In this document: positions 12,577-22,224 of the stretch, piece after piece
Layout: each line of letters begins with the position of its first letter
Position numbering within the stretch: the first letter of the stretch is position 1
Assembly: GCA_007115705.1 (NCBI GenBank)
Contig: QXEO01000247.1
Location: forward strand, 13,058,933 to 13,122,932
Source: Dactylis glomerata
Lineage: Eukaryota > Streptophyta > Magnoliopsida > Poales > Poaceae
Direction: 5' to 3'
Length of the DNA stretch: 64,000 bases
Notes under the pieces: generated by a model
What the model saw: the letters and a program-made list of their open reading frames with translations, nothing else
What the model was told of the DNA's origin: nothing
The model's database searches: none
Position numbers and translations under genes: made by a program

Positions 12577-13578
12577 AGATCCAATTAACCCATAATTTAT
12601 TGGTACTTGATAGGACTTTGACGAGCTAATTCTCTAAAGTTTGCATGAATTTACTGAGAAGTAAAATCATTTTGACACGCTAATATAGTAGTTTAAGTAG
12701 ATTGTGACAAATAAATAGTTACTAGATGTTCACATCTCTTCGTGTTTTTTTATTTTATAGTTGATGAGGATGGTAAATAAGTAGCTTTATATTCATATTT
12801 CTTATGTCAAAGTTGCAATTCGGCAATTTCTCATGTTTGCTCGCATTCTATGGAGGATGGGAGTGGTGTGGAGATTTGGCGGGAGCTCTGCCTCCAATAA
12901 GCTTCACAGTCCCTGGATTTTTTTACTACATATGTAGTTTCCCCCTTCCTCTGGTTGTCGCGGTGACAAAGGAGACAAATATGAGTTCTGGCTCGGCGCG
13001 AGGATCTGGAGAAGCGACTTGTTGGTCAGAAACCGCTAGCAATGGATCGGATACAAGCATAGCGGGTTTCCTTTGAGCTTAACCACCACGGTTTCTAGCG
13101 TGTAATCTTCCAACCAGCCATGGTATCTTTTGGCAAGGCCAGCCTCTCAAAGTTTATGAGAATGCCTTTGTCACTGGTTCTTCTTCCACCTCGAGGTCAT
13201 GGCGATGTTTCAAAAGGAAGGGCATTTTGAGCATGAGATATGTGAAGTCTTCCTCCAGCCGGTTGCGGTGTGGCGGGCCTGCGGCAAGCAGACCAGGCCA
13301 AGTTGTTTCATTTGATCATCTCTAATGTCAGCGTGCTTGGATCTTCAATGAAGATGCATTTTCAATAGAGAAGGATCATGCCGCGAGAAAACCATTTCTA
13401 GGGTCCTTATTGCAAAATTCCTAGACCAGCTTGTAATTTCTATTTTTATTCGGGTCCATGTGCTTAATGTAGCGCCTGATCTTATCAATAGAAAAGCGGT
13501 GGCCCCGGTTCTCTTGGTTCTTCTTCAGTGTTCAGTCAACTCTCTTCCACGTTCAATCCACTATGATATGGAGGTGAA
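12577..13578. other. No gene recognised; unclassified spacer
   Basis: This is AT-rich sequence, then moderately GC-rich text from about 12840. A 90-codon open frame at 12804-13076 has no recognisable domain. The part at 13080-13500 ends in TTGTAATTTC and TTATTCGGGTCC followed by ATCAATAGAAAAG, which vaguely resembles a transcript or LINE 3' end. I could not support a call. Confidence 0.3.
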
Positions 13579-13667
13579 AAGCATCTCCAGCCGCGCCCCC
13601 CAAACTGCCCCTCAAACGGCGTCAGATCGAGCATTTGGGGGATGCCCCCACGGGTTGCCGCTTTCGT
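13579..13667 (+). mobile_element. Terminal fragment of a Harbinger-like element
   Basis: It starts AAGCATCTCCAGCCGCGCCC and continues AAACGGCG...GCATTTGGGGGATG. This has the same layout as the left end of the complete Harbinger element at 41552 (GAGCATCTCCACTCGCCCC...AAACGGCG...CATTTGGGGGG). The matching right end is absent because a CACTA-like start follows at 13668, so only one end survives. Confidence 0.45.
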
Positions 13668-14382
13668 CACTAGTACAGATCAGGCCTTCATACACGGCTG
13701 AATCGGCCCGTCGCACATGGTTGACAAAATCGTCGCTACACGTAGGTGTGTGATGAAGCCGACCAACGTAGGCGGTTTTTTAATTGTGTGCGGTAATAAC
13801 CATTCGCAGATGACACAGTTTCAAATTCGTGTGCGGACTCGATGGCTTCCACATACGGTAGTAATTTTTCAGGGTCACCGTTAGTAAGAGATCGTACATG
13901 GTTATTTGTACTTAACCGTGGATAGTAATGTAAATCACAAACGGTGTGTTATTGCATACCAGCAAACCCTAATCGGCATTGCAAGAAAGTACAGTATAGT
14001 AGCAACTTCAAATATATTATCATTGTATATTTTGGTACATCATATTATGTTACATACATCTTTTACAAAGGATAAAGATACAAAATAGAAGATAAAATTT
14101 AGCTACTCTTGGTTACGTCACCCTCTCCTCTGCTACGGTGATCTACCTTGCAAGGACAAAAAGATTTCTTGACTTGTTCTTAGGTCGTGACCACCATCTT
14201 GTACCATGCTCGAGCCACAACACTGCAGCAGTGAACGGTGATGATCAAAGATTTCTCCACTTATCATCGAGTCGTGATACTGCTTTTCCCAAAGGTAGAC
14301 GCCACTCGTTGTAGCGGCGACCGACCACCCGCAGTTGCAGAAACAACTAAATATGTTTGTAACAATTGTACAACATTCCTTG
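13668..14382 (+). mobile_element. Possible CACTA-type transposon end fragment and flank
   Basis: The sequence opens CACTAGTACAGATCAGGCC. It is followed by short recurring GTGTGCGG- and CGTACATGG-like motifs that could be subterminal repeats. I found no matching TAGTG end before the Copia element at 14383, so the right boundary is unknown. The rest, to 14382, is non-coding. The last five bases, CCTTG (14378-14382), are the left target duplication of the Copia element. Confidence 0.3.
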
Positions 14383-15559
14383 TGTTAGGGCATTTTCTAG
14401 CCCTCCCTAGTTTTGTGTGTTAGTTGACAACACCAGGACATTTTACCAGTGTTTTTGTGCAGAAAGTTGGCCGGATATTTTGGCCGGATTTTTACCAAAT
14501 CTGGGCCGGATAATCCGGCCACCCCTGAAAACGGCTAAGGACCAGAAGCAGCAAGATGCGCGTCACCCAGATTTAGGGGCGGATATTTCGGCCGGATTAT
14601 TCCAAATCTGGGCCGGATAATCCGCCCCCCGATGAAAACGACTAAGGACCAGAAGAAGAGCAGATGCGCGTCACCCAGATTTAGGGGCGGATATTTGGGC
14701 CGGATTATTCTAGATCTAGGCCGGATAATCTGCCCCCCCCCGGTGAAATCGACTAAGGACCAGAAGAAGAGGAGATGCGCGTCATCCAGATTTAGGGGCG
14801 GATATTTGGGCCGGATTATTCTAGATCTGGGCCGGATAATCCGCCCCCCGGTGAAATTGACTAAGGACCAGAAGGAGAGTAGCTTGCTCGTCCTCGTCAA
14901 GAACAAGACACTATTTGGAGCCAACCTCACTGCAAGATCTCCACCTTCAACCACCCAAAGTCTTAGATCTTTAGAGGATCGAAGGAGGAGGTCCCGATCT
15001 ACATCTCCACCGAAGGAATTTCTTTTTCCCCTCCTTTTGCTTGAGGGATTTGTTCCTAGTGGTTCCTTGGAAACACTAGGTGGTTTGATTCGAGATTTCT
15101 CTTGTCTTTGTGGATTCTAGCCTCCGTGGCTTTCTTGGGAGCCTCCAATTCAGTTGTGGATGTGTGCCCCAATCTCCGTGTAAGGGATTCGGTGAGTTCC
15201 CCCAATAGAACCGCTTAGTGGAACGAGCTAGCCTCCGTGGCTTGCTCACCGGAGAACAAGGTGAGCCTCCATGGCGTTGGTCGACTCCGTGTCACCACAC
15301 CTCTCCAACGTAGATGTACTTCCCCTCAAAAGGAAGGAACTACGGGAATACATCCTTGTGTCTCCGGTCTCCGCTCCTCGGTTATTTTTTACCCGAACTT
15401 GCTTACTTGCTTACTTGTTCACTTGCTTGCTTGTCAGTTAGGAAATTCACCTAGTTGCACATCTAGAGAATTTACTTTGTGTCAAGCCTAAAACTTGAAA
15501 AAGATAAAAAAATTGTGTAGCGCCTATTCACCCCCCTAGTCGCCTATAAGATCCTTTCA
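14383..15559 (+). repeat. 5' LTR of the Sirevirus-type element
   Basis: It is 1,177 bp long with TG...CA ends, and is preceded by CCTTG and followed by the primer-binding site. Its first 500 bp hold the tandem palindrome-bearing repeat. Its last 500 bp are shared with the 3' LTR and include CTCCGTGGC repeats and a CTTACTTG microrepeat that has one unit fewer than in the 3' copy. Confidence 0.93.
14466..14880 (+). repeat. Tandem 108-111 bp palindrome-bearing repeats in the LTR
   Basis: Three anchor points GATGCGCGTC fall at 14555, 14663 and 14774; with partial end units this makes about four copies. Each unit has the inverted pair GGCCGGATTATT and GGGCCGGATAATCCG and the phrase CTAAGGACCAGAAG. 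In the 3' LTR the anchors lie at 24601, 24709 and 24817 with even 108-bp spacing. CGG/CCG palindromes in this LTR position are a described Sirevirus feature, thought to be regulatory. Confidence 0.85.
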
Positions 15560-15561
15560 AT

Positions 15562-15573
15562 TGGTATCAGAGC
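15562..15573 (+). other. Primer-binding site for initiator tRNA-Met
   Basis: TGGTATCAGAGC starts three bases after the 5' LTR end. It is the standard Copia sequence complementary to the 3' end of initiator tRNA-Met, where minus-strand DNA synthesis begins. Confidence 0.95.
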
Positions 15574-15611
15574 CTAGTGCTCTTTGATTGGGCTTAACCG
15601 CCTAAGAGATT

Positions 15612-18056
15612 ATGGGCGACGAGGACCCCGCCACTAAGGCGGATCTCAATAGCATCTTGTCACGAATGGATGCTATGATGGCAACCATGGAAATCCAAAA
15701 AGCTCAACTTGATGCTCTCACTAGTGGAACATCTAGTACCACTCCACCAACTCTGGTTGACACCCCGGATAAGGATAAGCCATCCTTAAACGAGGAAGAT
15801 CCGGACAAGGATGGGAATGAGAATAACGAGGATCCACCCAAGAAAGATGACACCTCTCGGGGACATAGCACGGAAATTCCACATCCTACAAGCTATGTCT
15901 CCGGAAGACACCTTCAAATGCCACACCTTTCCTCATGCGGCCCACCGCCACCACTTGATGCTTCTAGCTTTGCCAATTGGCAAGATAACATGCGCTCTCA
16001 CATAAACTTTGTGTCTATTGAGCTTTGGAGGATCATTGAGCAGGGTTACCATCCGACTTCCAAGGATTTGTCCAACTTGCTACCTTGGGAGCAAATCGAC
16101 AAGCAACTCAATGCCTCCGCCTTGCATCTCATTCACATGTCTCTCACCGAGAAGGACAAGGCGTTCGTCCGCAACATCTCCTCCGCAAAGGAAGCTTGGG
16201 ATGCTCTCACCAACCTCTTCATCGGCAACAAAAGTATTCAAGAGTCCAAGTTTGATGAGGCATCCAATGAAGCGGACAACTTCGCCATGCTTGATGGTGA
16301 ATCTCCCGAAGAACTTCATCGATGTCTCTCGGCTCTCCAAGTGAAGCTAGTCGACCTCGGCTCTACTCAATGTGATGAGAGATGGATGAAGAGGAAGTTT
16401 GTTCAAGCCCTCTTGCCCTTCATGAAAGATATGATGAACTCAATCAAGGGAGATGCCAACTTTAGGAAGATGACCGCTCATGACATCTTGCAAGAAATTG
16501 TGGCAAGGAAGATCTCCGAGAAGAATGCGGATGATGCTCTAGCTCGTGCACGTGGTGTGCGTGCTCCCAACCTTGCTTTGAAGGCCAAAGTCTATCTTCA
16601 TGAAGAAGCAAGCTTGATGGAAGAGGAAGAGTCAATGGGTGGAACTCCCGAAGACATGAAGTATGCTCATGCCGAACACATGGCTCTTGCTCAACGGGCA
16701 TTCATGAAGAAGTGGAAGTCATCTAGTCCCTCCAAGCCCAAGGCCACAAGTAGAGTGAGGACGTGCTACAATTGTGGCAATCAACACCATTTCATCGTGG
16801 ATTGTCCCTATGAAAGGGTGGAAGATCACAATGGAAGACTCATCCGCAAGGAGATGAAGGCCAAGTCTTACCCACCAAGGAACTTTGACAAGAAGAAAGC
16901 CGTTCCAATACATGCTTTGACAAGTCAAGAAGAATACCCATCCGGTGATGATGCAAGTGATGATGAAGAAGTAGGAAGGGCCGCCATTGCCATCGCCAAG
17001 CCTATCTCTTCACCATCCCTCTTCGCTTCCGCAAACGAGTCCAAGCGCTCCAACTCCAAGGGAACATGTCTAATGGCTCACGCTACAAAGGTATCACCCT
17101 CTTTCACACCCATCATACCTAGAAGCTTATCCTTGATGGATTGTGTTGATACTAGTAGTGATAAGGATGAGCCTAATGAATTGGACACCTTCATGTCAAC
17201 CTTGCATGGGGAGACCAAAGCTCGCTTTGAGATTCTCCTTGATCAATATAATGAGTCTCTCCAACTTAATGATAAAAATGAGGAACGCATTTTTGAGCTA
17301 GAAGGGCATGCTCGTGAGTATGCCGATGAAATTGCCACACTCTCTCAATCCCTTGAGGTTGAGCAAGATCTAAGGATGGCACTTGAGGCATCCAAGTTAG
17401 GTCTTGAAGAGTCTTATAATTTGGACATTGCTAGGCTTAAAAGTGATCGTGACATTGCTCAATCGGTTGCCAATGAACTTAGGTTGCAAAATGAGAAACT
17501 TAATCTTATTATTGCTAAAGAAGCAACCAAGTTCCCTTCTAGCACCTTTGTTGCAAGTACTTGTTGCACTAACCCTCTTTCTGAGAAAGATTCCCCTAAA
17601 GGTGACACAAGGCTTGATGAGCTTTTGAGTGCTCAAAAACAACATGGTGACAAGACCGGGCTTGGTTTCACTTCCAAGTCTAAGAAGAAGAGGAACAAAA
17701 AAAAGAACAAGAAGAAGAACAACAAGAAGACGCAGTTTCTTGTGCCCACTCCTCCTCCTAAGAAGCACATCCCAAATGACATATGCTTTGATGAGGATGG
17801 CAATGTTTATGAGGAGGAGGGGGAGCTCGTGAAGGAGGTGGTTGGGAATGCCAAGAGGGCAATGCCCAATCACAACGATTTTGCGGGAAAATATAACCCT
17901 TCTTATGTTCTTCGCCGTGCTTATGATGGACATGTTTATGCTAAATTTGTTGGCTCACCTAATGAATGCATTGCTTGGTCTATTTGGGTTCCTAAGACCC
18001 TTATTACTAACAAAAGGGGACCCATTGAAAAATGGGGACCTAAAAACAAGACTTGA
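15612..18056 (+). CDS. gag: Gag protein of the Sirevirus-type element
   Basis: This 814-codon frame is intact and starts at the first ATG after the primer site. It should form the virus-like particle shell and package RNA. The N-terminus has a short helical region (residues 1-40) and an acidic linker. A Copia gag domain (about 100-330) contains WRIIEQGY and SLTEKDKAFVRNISSAKEAW. One CX2CX4HX4C zinc knuckle (CYNCGNQHHFIVDC) lies near residue 383. After it come an acidic stretch, a long coiled coil (about 540-640), and a Lys/Asn-rich basic patch that precedes KKTQFLVPTPPPKK. It is much longer than a typical Copia gag, which fits Sireviruses. The stop ends the frame before pol. The C-terminal segment with SIWVPKTLITNKRGP leads up to the gag-pol junction. 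Confidence 0.9.
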   Translation: MGDEDPATKADLNSILSRMDAMMATMEIQKAQLDALTSGTSSTTPPTLVDTPDKDKPSLNEEDPDKDGNENNEDPPKKDDTSRGHSTEIPHPTSYVSGRHLQMPHLSSCGPPPPLDASSFANWQDNMRSHINFVSIELWRIIEQGYHPTSKDLSNLLPWEQIDKQLNASALHLIHMSLTEKDKAFVRNISSAKEAWDALTNLFIGNKSIQESKFDEASNEADNFAMLDGESPEELHRCLSALQVKLVDLGSTQCDERWMKRKFVQALLPFMKDMMNSIKGDANFRKMTAHDILQEIVARKISEKNADDALARARGVRAPNLALKAKVYLHEEASLMEEEESMGGTPEDMKYAHAEHMALAQRAFMKKWKSSSPSKPKATSRVRTCYNCGNQHHFIVDCPYERVEDHNGRLIRKEMKAKSYPPRNFDKKKAVPIHALTSQEEYPSGDDASDDEEVGRAAIAIAKPISSPSLFASANESKRSNSKGTCLMAHATKVSPSFTPIIPRSLSLMDCVDTSSDKDEPNELDTFMSTLHGETKARFEILLDQYNESLQLNDKNEERIFELEGHAREYADEIATLSQSLEVEQDLRMALEASKLGLEESYNLDIARLKSDRDIAQSVANELRLQNEKLNLIIAKEATKFPSSTFVASTCCTNPLSEKDSPKGDTRLDELLSAQKQHGDKTGLGFTSKSKKKRNKKKNKKKNNKKTQFLVPTPPPKKHIPNDICFDEDGNVYEEEGELVKEVVGNAKRAMPNHNDFAGKYNPSYVLRRAYDGHVYAKFVGSPNECIAWSIWVPKTLITNKRGPIEKWGPKNKT

Positions 18057-18067
18057 TCTCTTGTAGG

Positions 18068-21000
18068 GCTTTGCTTCCGGTGCGGGACAATGGATAATTG
18101 ATAGTGGTGCTACCAATCATATGTCCGGAAGCAAAGAGTTGGTGAAGGAGCTTCGCACCGGTTCATCTAGTGCGGGCTACGTCACCTATGGAGATTCCTC
18201 AAGGTCAAAGGTATTGGGTCTTGGTAAAGTTGTCATATCTCAAGATGTTTCCGTGGAAAATGTCATGCTTGTTGAGTCTCTTTCTTATAATTTACTTTCC
18301 GTAGCTCAACTTGCCGATATGGGCTTTGCAACTTTCTTTGATGTTGGGATTGTGGTTCTTTTGTGGAGCAAGTCTCTTAAAGTAGCCTTTGTTGGACATG
18401 TCGAAAACGGCTTATATGTGATTGACTTCTTGGAGAAGGTCACTAAAGCCACGACTTGCCTAATGGCTAAAGTTGACGTGGGATGGCTTTGGCATCACCG
18501 GCTAGGCCACGTCAATATGAGAACTTTGCAAAGTCTCTACAAAGGTAACCACATCCTAGGACTAACCGATCTAACATTTGCCAAAGATCGTGTGTGCAGA
18601 GCTTGCATTGAAGGAAAGATGCATGAACTTCCTCATCCTAGCAAGACGGTCATTTCTTCTAAGAGGGTCTTAGAGCTCCTTCACTTGGACCTCTTTGGCC
18701 CTCCATCTCACGCAAGTCTAGGAGGGAAGAAGTATTGCTTGGTGATCGTTGATGACTACTCAAGATATACATGGGTCTACTTCTTCAAGCACAAATACGA
18801 GACCCAACAAACAGTCAAGGACTTCATCAAGGAAGTGGAACGTCAATATGGCCAAGATATCTTGATGATTCGTAGTGACAATGGGACAGAGTTCAAGAAC
18901 TACACCGTGAATGAATTCTTGAGTGATGAGGGAATTCGTCATCAATACTCGACTCCCTACACTCCGCAACAAAATGGTGTAGCCGAGCGGAAGAACCGGA
19001 CCTTGATGGACATGGCAAGGACAATGTTAGCGGAGTTTAAGTCTCCGTATAACTTTTGGGCCGAAGCAATCAATACCGCTTGTCATGCTTCTAACCGGCT
19101 ATATCTTCGCAAGGGCTTGAACAAGACTCCGTATGAGATCCTCACCGACAACAAGCCTAACATCAAATACTTTCGAGTATTCGGTTGTAAATGCTTCTAT
19201 CTTAGAAAGGGTGTTCATTTGTCCAAGTTTGACTCTAAAGCTCTTGAGGGTATCTTTGTTGGTTATGCCGCCGAATCTCATGCTTTTAGAATCTTTGACA
19301 AAGAGTCCGCTCGTGTTGTTGAAGTTTCTAACGTGAGATTCGACGAGAATGACGGCTCCCGTGTGGAGCAAAGTGGTGTTTGTGATGTAGGTGACAAAAT
19401 ACCTCCTCAAGCCATAAGAAGAATGGGTGTGGGCCATCTCATACCCATTGAGGGACACCTTTTGGCGAAAGGAGAAGGACTATGCTCTACTCAAGTGGAG
19501 CCTTCACCTTCACAAGCTCCACAAGGACCGATTGATGCTAACCAAAGACAAGCTCTAGACCCTCATTCAAGCGAGCAAGTCCAAGATCAAGACCAAGTGG
19601 ACGGTGGTGATTCCTCACCAATGATAGATCAAGGCCAAGCTCAAGATGTTGAGCATGCTCATGATGTTGATCAAGCTCAAGTTGAAGGTCAAGGCGAGGA
19701 CCAAAATAGTGGTGATGACCAAGTGGTTTCTCAAGAGTCTTTTGAAGAAGCTCAAGCTCGCCGTGCAAGGAAAGTGGAAGAGGCTCTTCGCAAGGGGAGT
19801 CATACCTTGGATAGTGTGATTGGAAGTGTGAGAAAAGGGGTTTCCACAAGGAGACAATTAGCCAACTTTAGCATCCATCATGCCTTCGTCTCTTGTGTGG
19901 AACCTTAAAAGGTGTTTGAGGCACTTGAAGACCCAGATTGGGTGGAGGCCATGCACGAAGAACTCAACAACTTCAAGCGCAATGAGGTTTGGACTTTGGT
20001 GGAGAAGCCCAAGGAGTGCTGCAATGTCATTGGAACCAAGTGGGTGTTCAAGAACAAACAAGATGTCAATGGGATCGTTGTGAGGAACAAGGCACGCTTG
20101 GTCGCTCAAGGATACTCTCAAGTTGAAGGAATTGACTATGGAGAGACCTACGCTCCCGTGGCTCGTCTCGAGTCAATCCGTATCCTCCTTGCTTATGCTT
20201 CTCACTTCAATTTTAAGTTATATCAAATGGATGTGAAGAGTGCTTTTCTCAACGGTCCTCTACATGAATTGGTCTATGTGAAGCAACCCCCGGGCTTTCA
20301 AGATCCTCATTTCCTAACCCATGTCTACAAACTCGATAAGGCGCTTTATGGCCTTAAACAAGCCCCACGCGCGTGGTACGAGCACCTTAAAGATTTGTTG
20401 GTAGACCGTGGGTTTGAAATTGGGCTCATTGACCCAACTCTTTTTACCAAGAAAGTCAACGGGGAGCTTTTCATATGCCAAATTTATGTAGACGATATCA
20501 TTTTTGTCTCTTCTAACAAACTCTTCAATGATGAATTTGCAAAGCTAATGACAGACAAATTCGAGATGTCCATGATGGGAGAGTTGAAATTCTTTCTTGG
20601 CTTTGAGATTCGGCAATTGCGAGGAGGGACTTTCATCAATCAAGCCAAGTACATCCAAGACATGCTCAAGAAATTCAACATGGATTCCGGAGTTAAAGGA
20701 GCCAAAACCCCCATGCCGACAAAGGTTACTCTTGATCTCGATCCTAGTGGTAAGGAGGTGGATCAAAAGCTTTACCGTTCTATGATTGGGTCGCTTCTTT
20801 ATCTTTGCGCATCTAGACCCGATATCATGCTTAGTGTGGGAATGTGTGCACGATACCAAGCCGCCCCAAAGGAAAGCCATTTGATGGCCGTGAAAAGAAT
20901 CTTTCAATATTTGATTCATACTCCAACTTTTGGTCTTTGGTACCCGAAGGGATCAAGTTTCGAGCTTGTTGGGTACTCGGACTCGGATTGGGCGGGAGAC

Positions 21001-21444
21001 AAAGTGGATAGGAAGTCAACTTCCGGGGCTTGCCAACTTCTTGGTAGGTCCTTGGTTAGTTGGTCTTCCAAGAAGCAAAATTGTGTGTCTCTCTCCACCG
21101 CCGAGGCCGAGTACGTGTCCGCGGCAAGTTGTTGTGCTCAACTCCTTTGGATGAGGCAAACGTTGAAGGACTATGGAGTTCATTGCGACAAGGTTCCACT
21201 CTTGTGTGACAATGAGAGTGCCATCAAGATTGCTCATAATCCGGTTCAACACAACAAGACGAAGCACATTGAGATCCGGCATCACTTCATCTGGGACCAC
21301 GTCAATCGAGGTGATATTAACCTATCTTATGTAGGTACAAATGATCAACTCGCCGATATCTTCATGAAGCCCCTTGATGAAGCAAGATTCTGAGAGTTGA
21401 GGCATGAATTGAATATCATTGATTCTTGCAATGTGGCTTGTTAG
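18068..21444 (+). pseudogene. pol: Copia pol polyprotein (protease, integrase, RT, RNase H), interrupted by stops
   Basis: The frame opens right after a TAG at 18065-18067 and is +1 relative to gag, with no overlap between them. The first ATG is at 18121. The protease motif is WIIDSGATNH. A GAG-pre-integrase zinc region has HHRLGH and CRACIEGK. The integrase core has LDLFGP, the aspartate in RSDNGTEF, and the glutamate in QNGVAERKNR. A TAA at 19906-19908 separates integrase from reverse transcriptase, and the same frame then continues. Reverse transcriptase has TKWVFKNK, MDVKSAFLNG and the catalytic YVDD in QIYVDDIIF. RNase H has YSDSDWAGD and STAEAEYVS. A TGA at 21391-21393 cuts the usual C-terminus, which stays recognisable to 21444. 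All catalytic residues I checked remain, so decay is recent. Confidence 0.9.
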
Positions 21445-21937
21445 TGTGCACTCATTCCCATACGTTAGCACGTGTTCTAATCTAGATGTGGGCATGGATA
21501 TAGGGGGAGTGCGGTCCTAATTTATTGGGCTATCCCCCCCATAATGCTGAAAGTAATGCAATCATTCTCTTAATATCATTTTGTGATATGTGAGCTTCAA
21601 TGATTAGTATTGGTTATGGACCCAAGATATATCTTCGCGGTTCAATGCCAAAACACTCATATATGGTGGCTTTGGCCACCGACCTCTTCTTTTGAAGAGT
21701 TTATTCCTTGAAAATCTTTTGAGCTTGGTTTGAGTTTTTTCTTGGTTTTGTTTATCTCTTGATATGGGAAGGCACTTGAGTTGGTCTTTCGATGATTTCT
21801 TGCGTTTTTGCAACTCCAAGTGCCGAGAACCACTCCGTTTTGCCTTCTAACCTAAGCCCATCTCATCTCTAAACATTCTCTCCATGCACACAAGTCCAGT
21901 TTTTCTGCCACAAATTTCCCGAGCAAAGGAGTTCCAG

Positions 21938-22042
21938 GCCGGATTATCCGGGCCACTTTTGGGCCGGATTATCCTGGGCCCGGAATATTCGGTCCAAGTT
22001 TGGGCCGGATAATCCGGCCCTGCGGTTTGTCCATATAAATAG
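21938..22042 (+). promoter_or_regulatory. Internal palindrome cluster and TATA box upstream of the env-like gene
   Basis: Four CCGG-centred inverted repeats lie here: 21938-21955, 21962-21981, 21978-21996 and 22003-22021. The last, GGGCCGGATAATCCGGCCC, has 9-bp arms around one base. TATAAATAG follows at 22034-22042. The same motif family fills the LTR repeats. A pyrimidine-rich leader and an ATG at 22225 follow. This reads as a promoter inside the retrotransposon, pointing at the third gene. A further palindrome pair lies inside the gene's intron (22415-22456). Confidence 0.6.
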
Positions 22043-22224
22043 AGGGCGTCGGGGTGAACTGCCCACTTTGGCAGTTCTTCCACCCCTAACCCCCTCTCTC
22101 TCCACCGCCGCCGCCTGCTCCTCCTCTTGCTCGCCGGTGCCTCCCCGGCCGCCGGATCCGGCCGATCTTCGAGGCTCGTGCTCTCCTCCTTCTTGGGAAC
22201 AAGTTCCTCCAAGCAGTTCCTCCA

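Noticed and set aside
14466..14880. Regularly spaced repeats that might suggest a CRISPR-like array
   Set aside because: Units are adjacent 108-111 bp tandem repeats in an LTR without unique spacers, in a plant genome.
15562..15573. tRNA-like sequence
   Set aside because: It is only the 12-base primer-binding site; there is no tRNA gene body.
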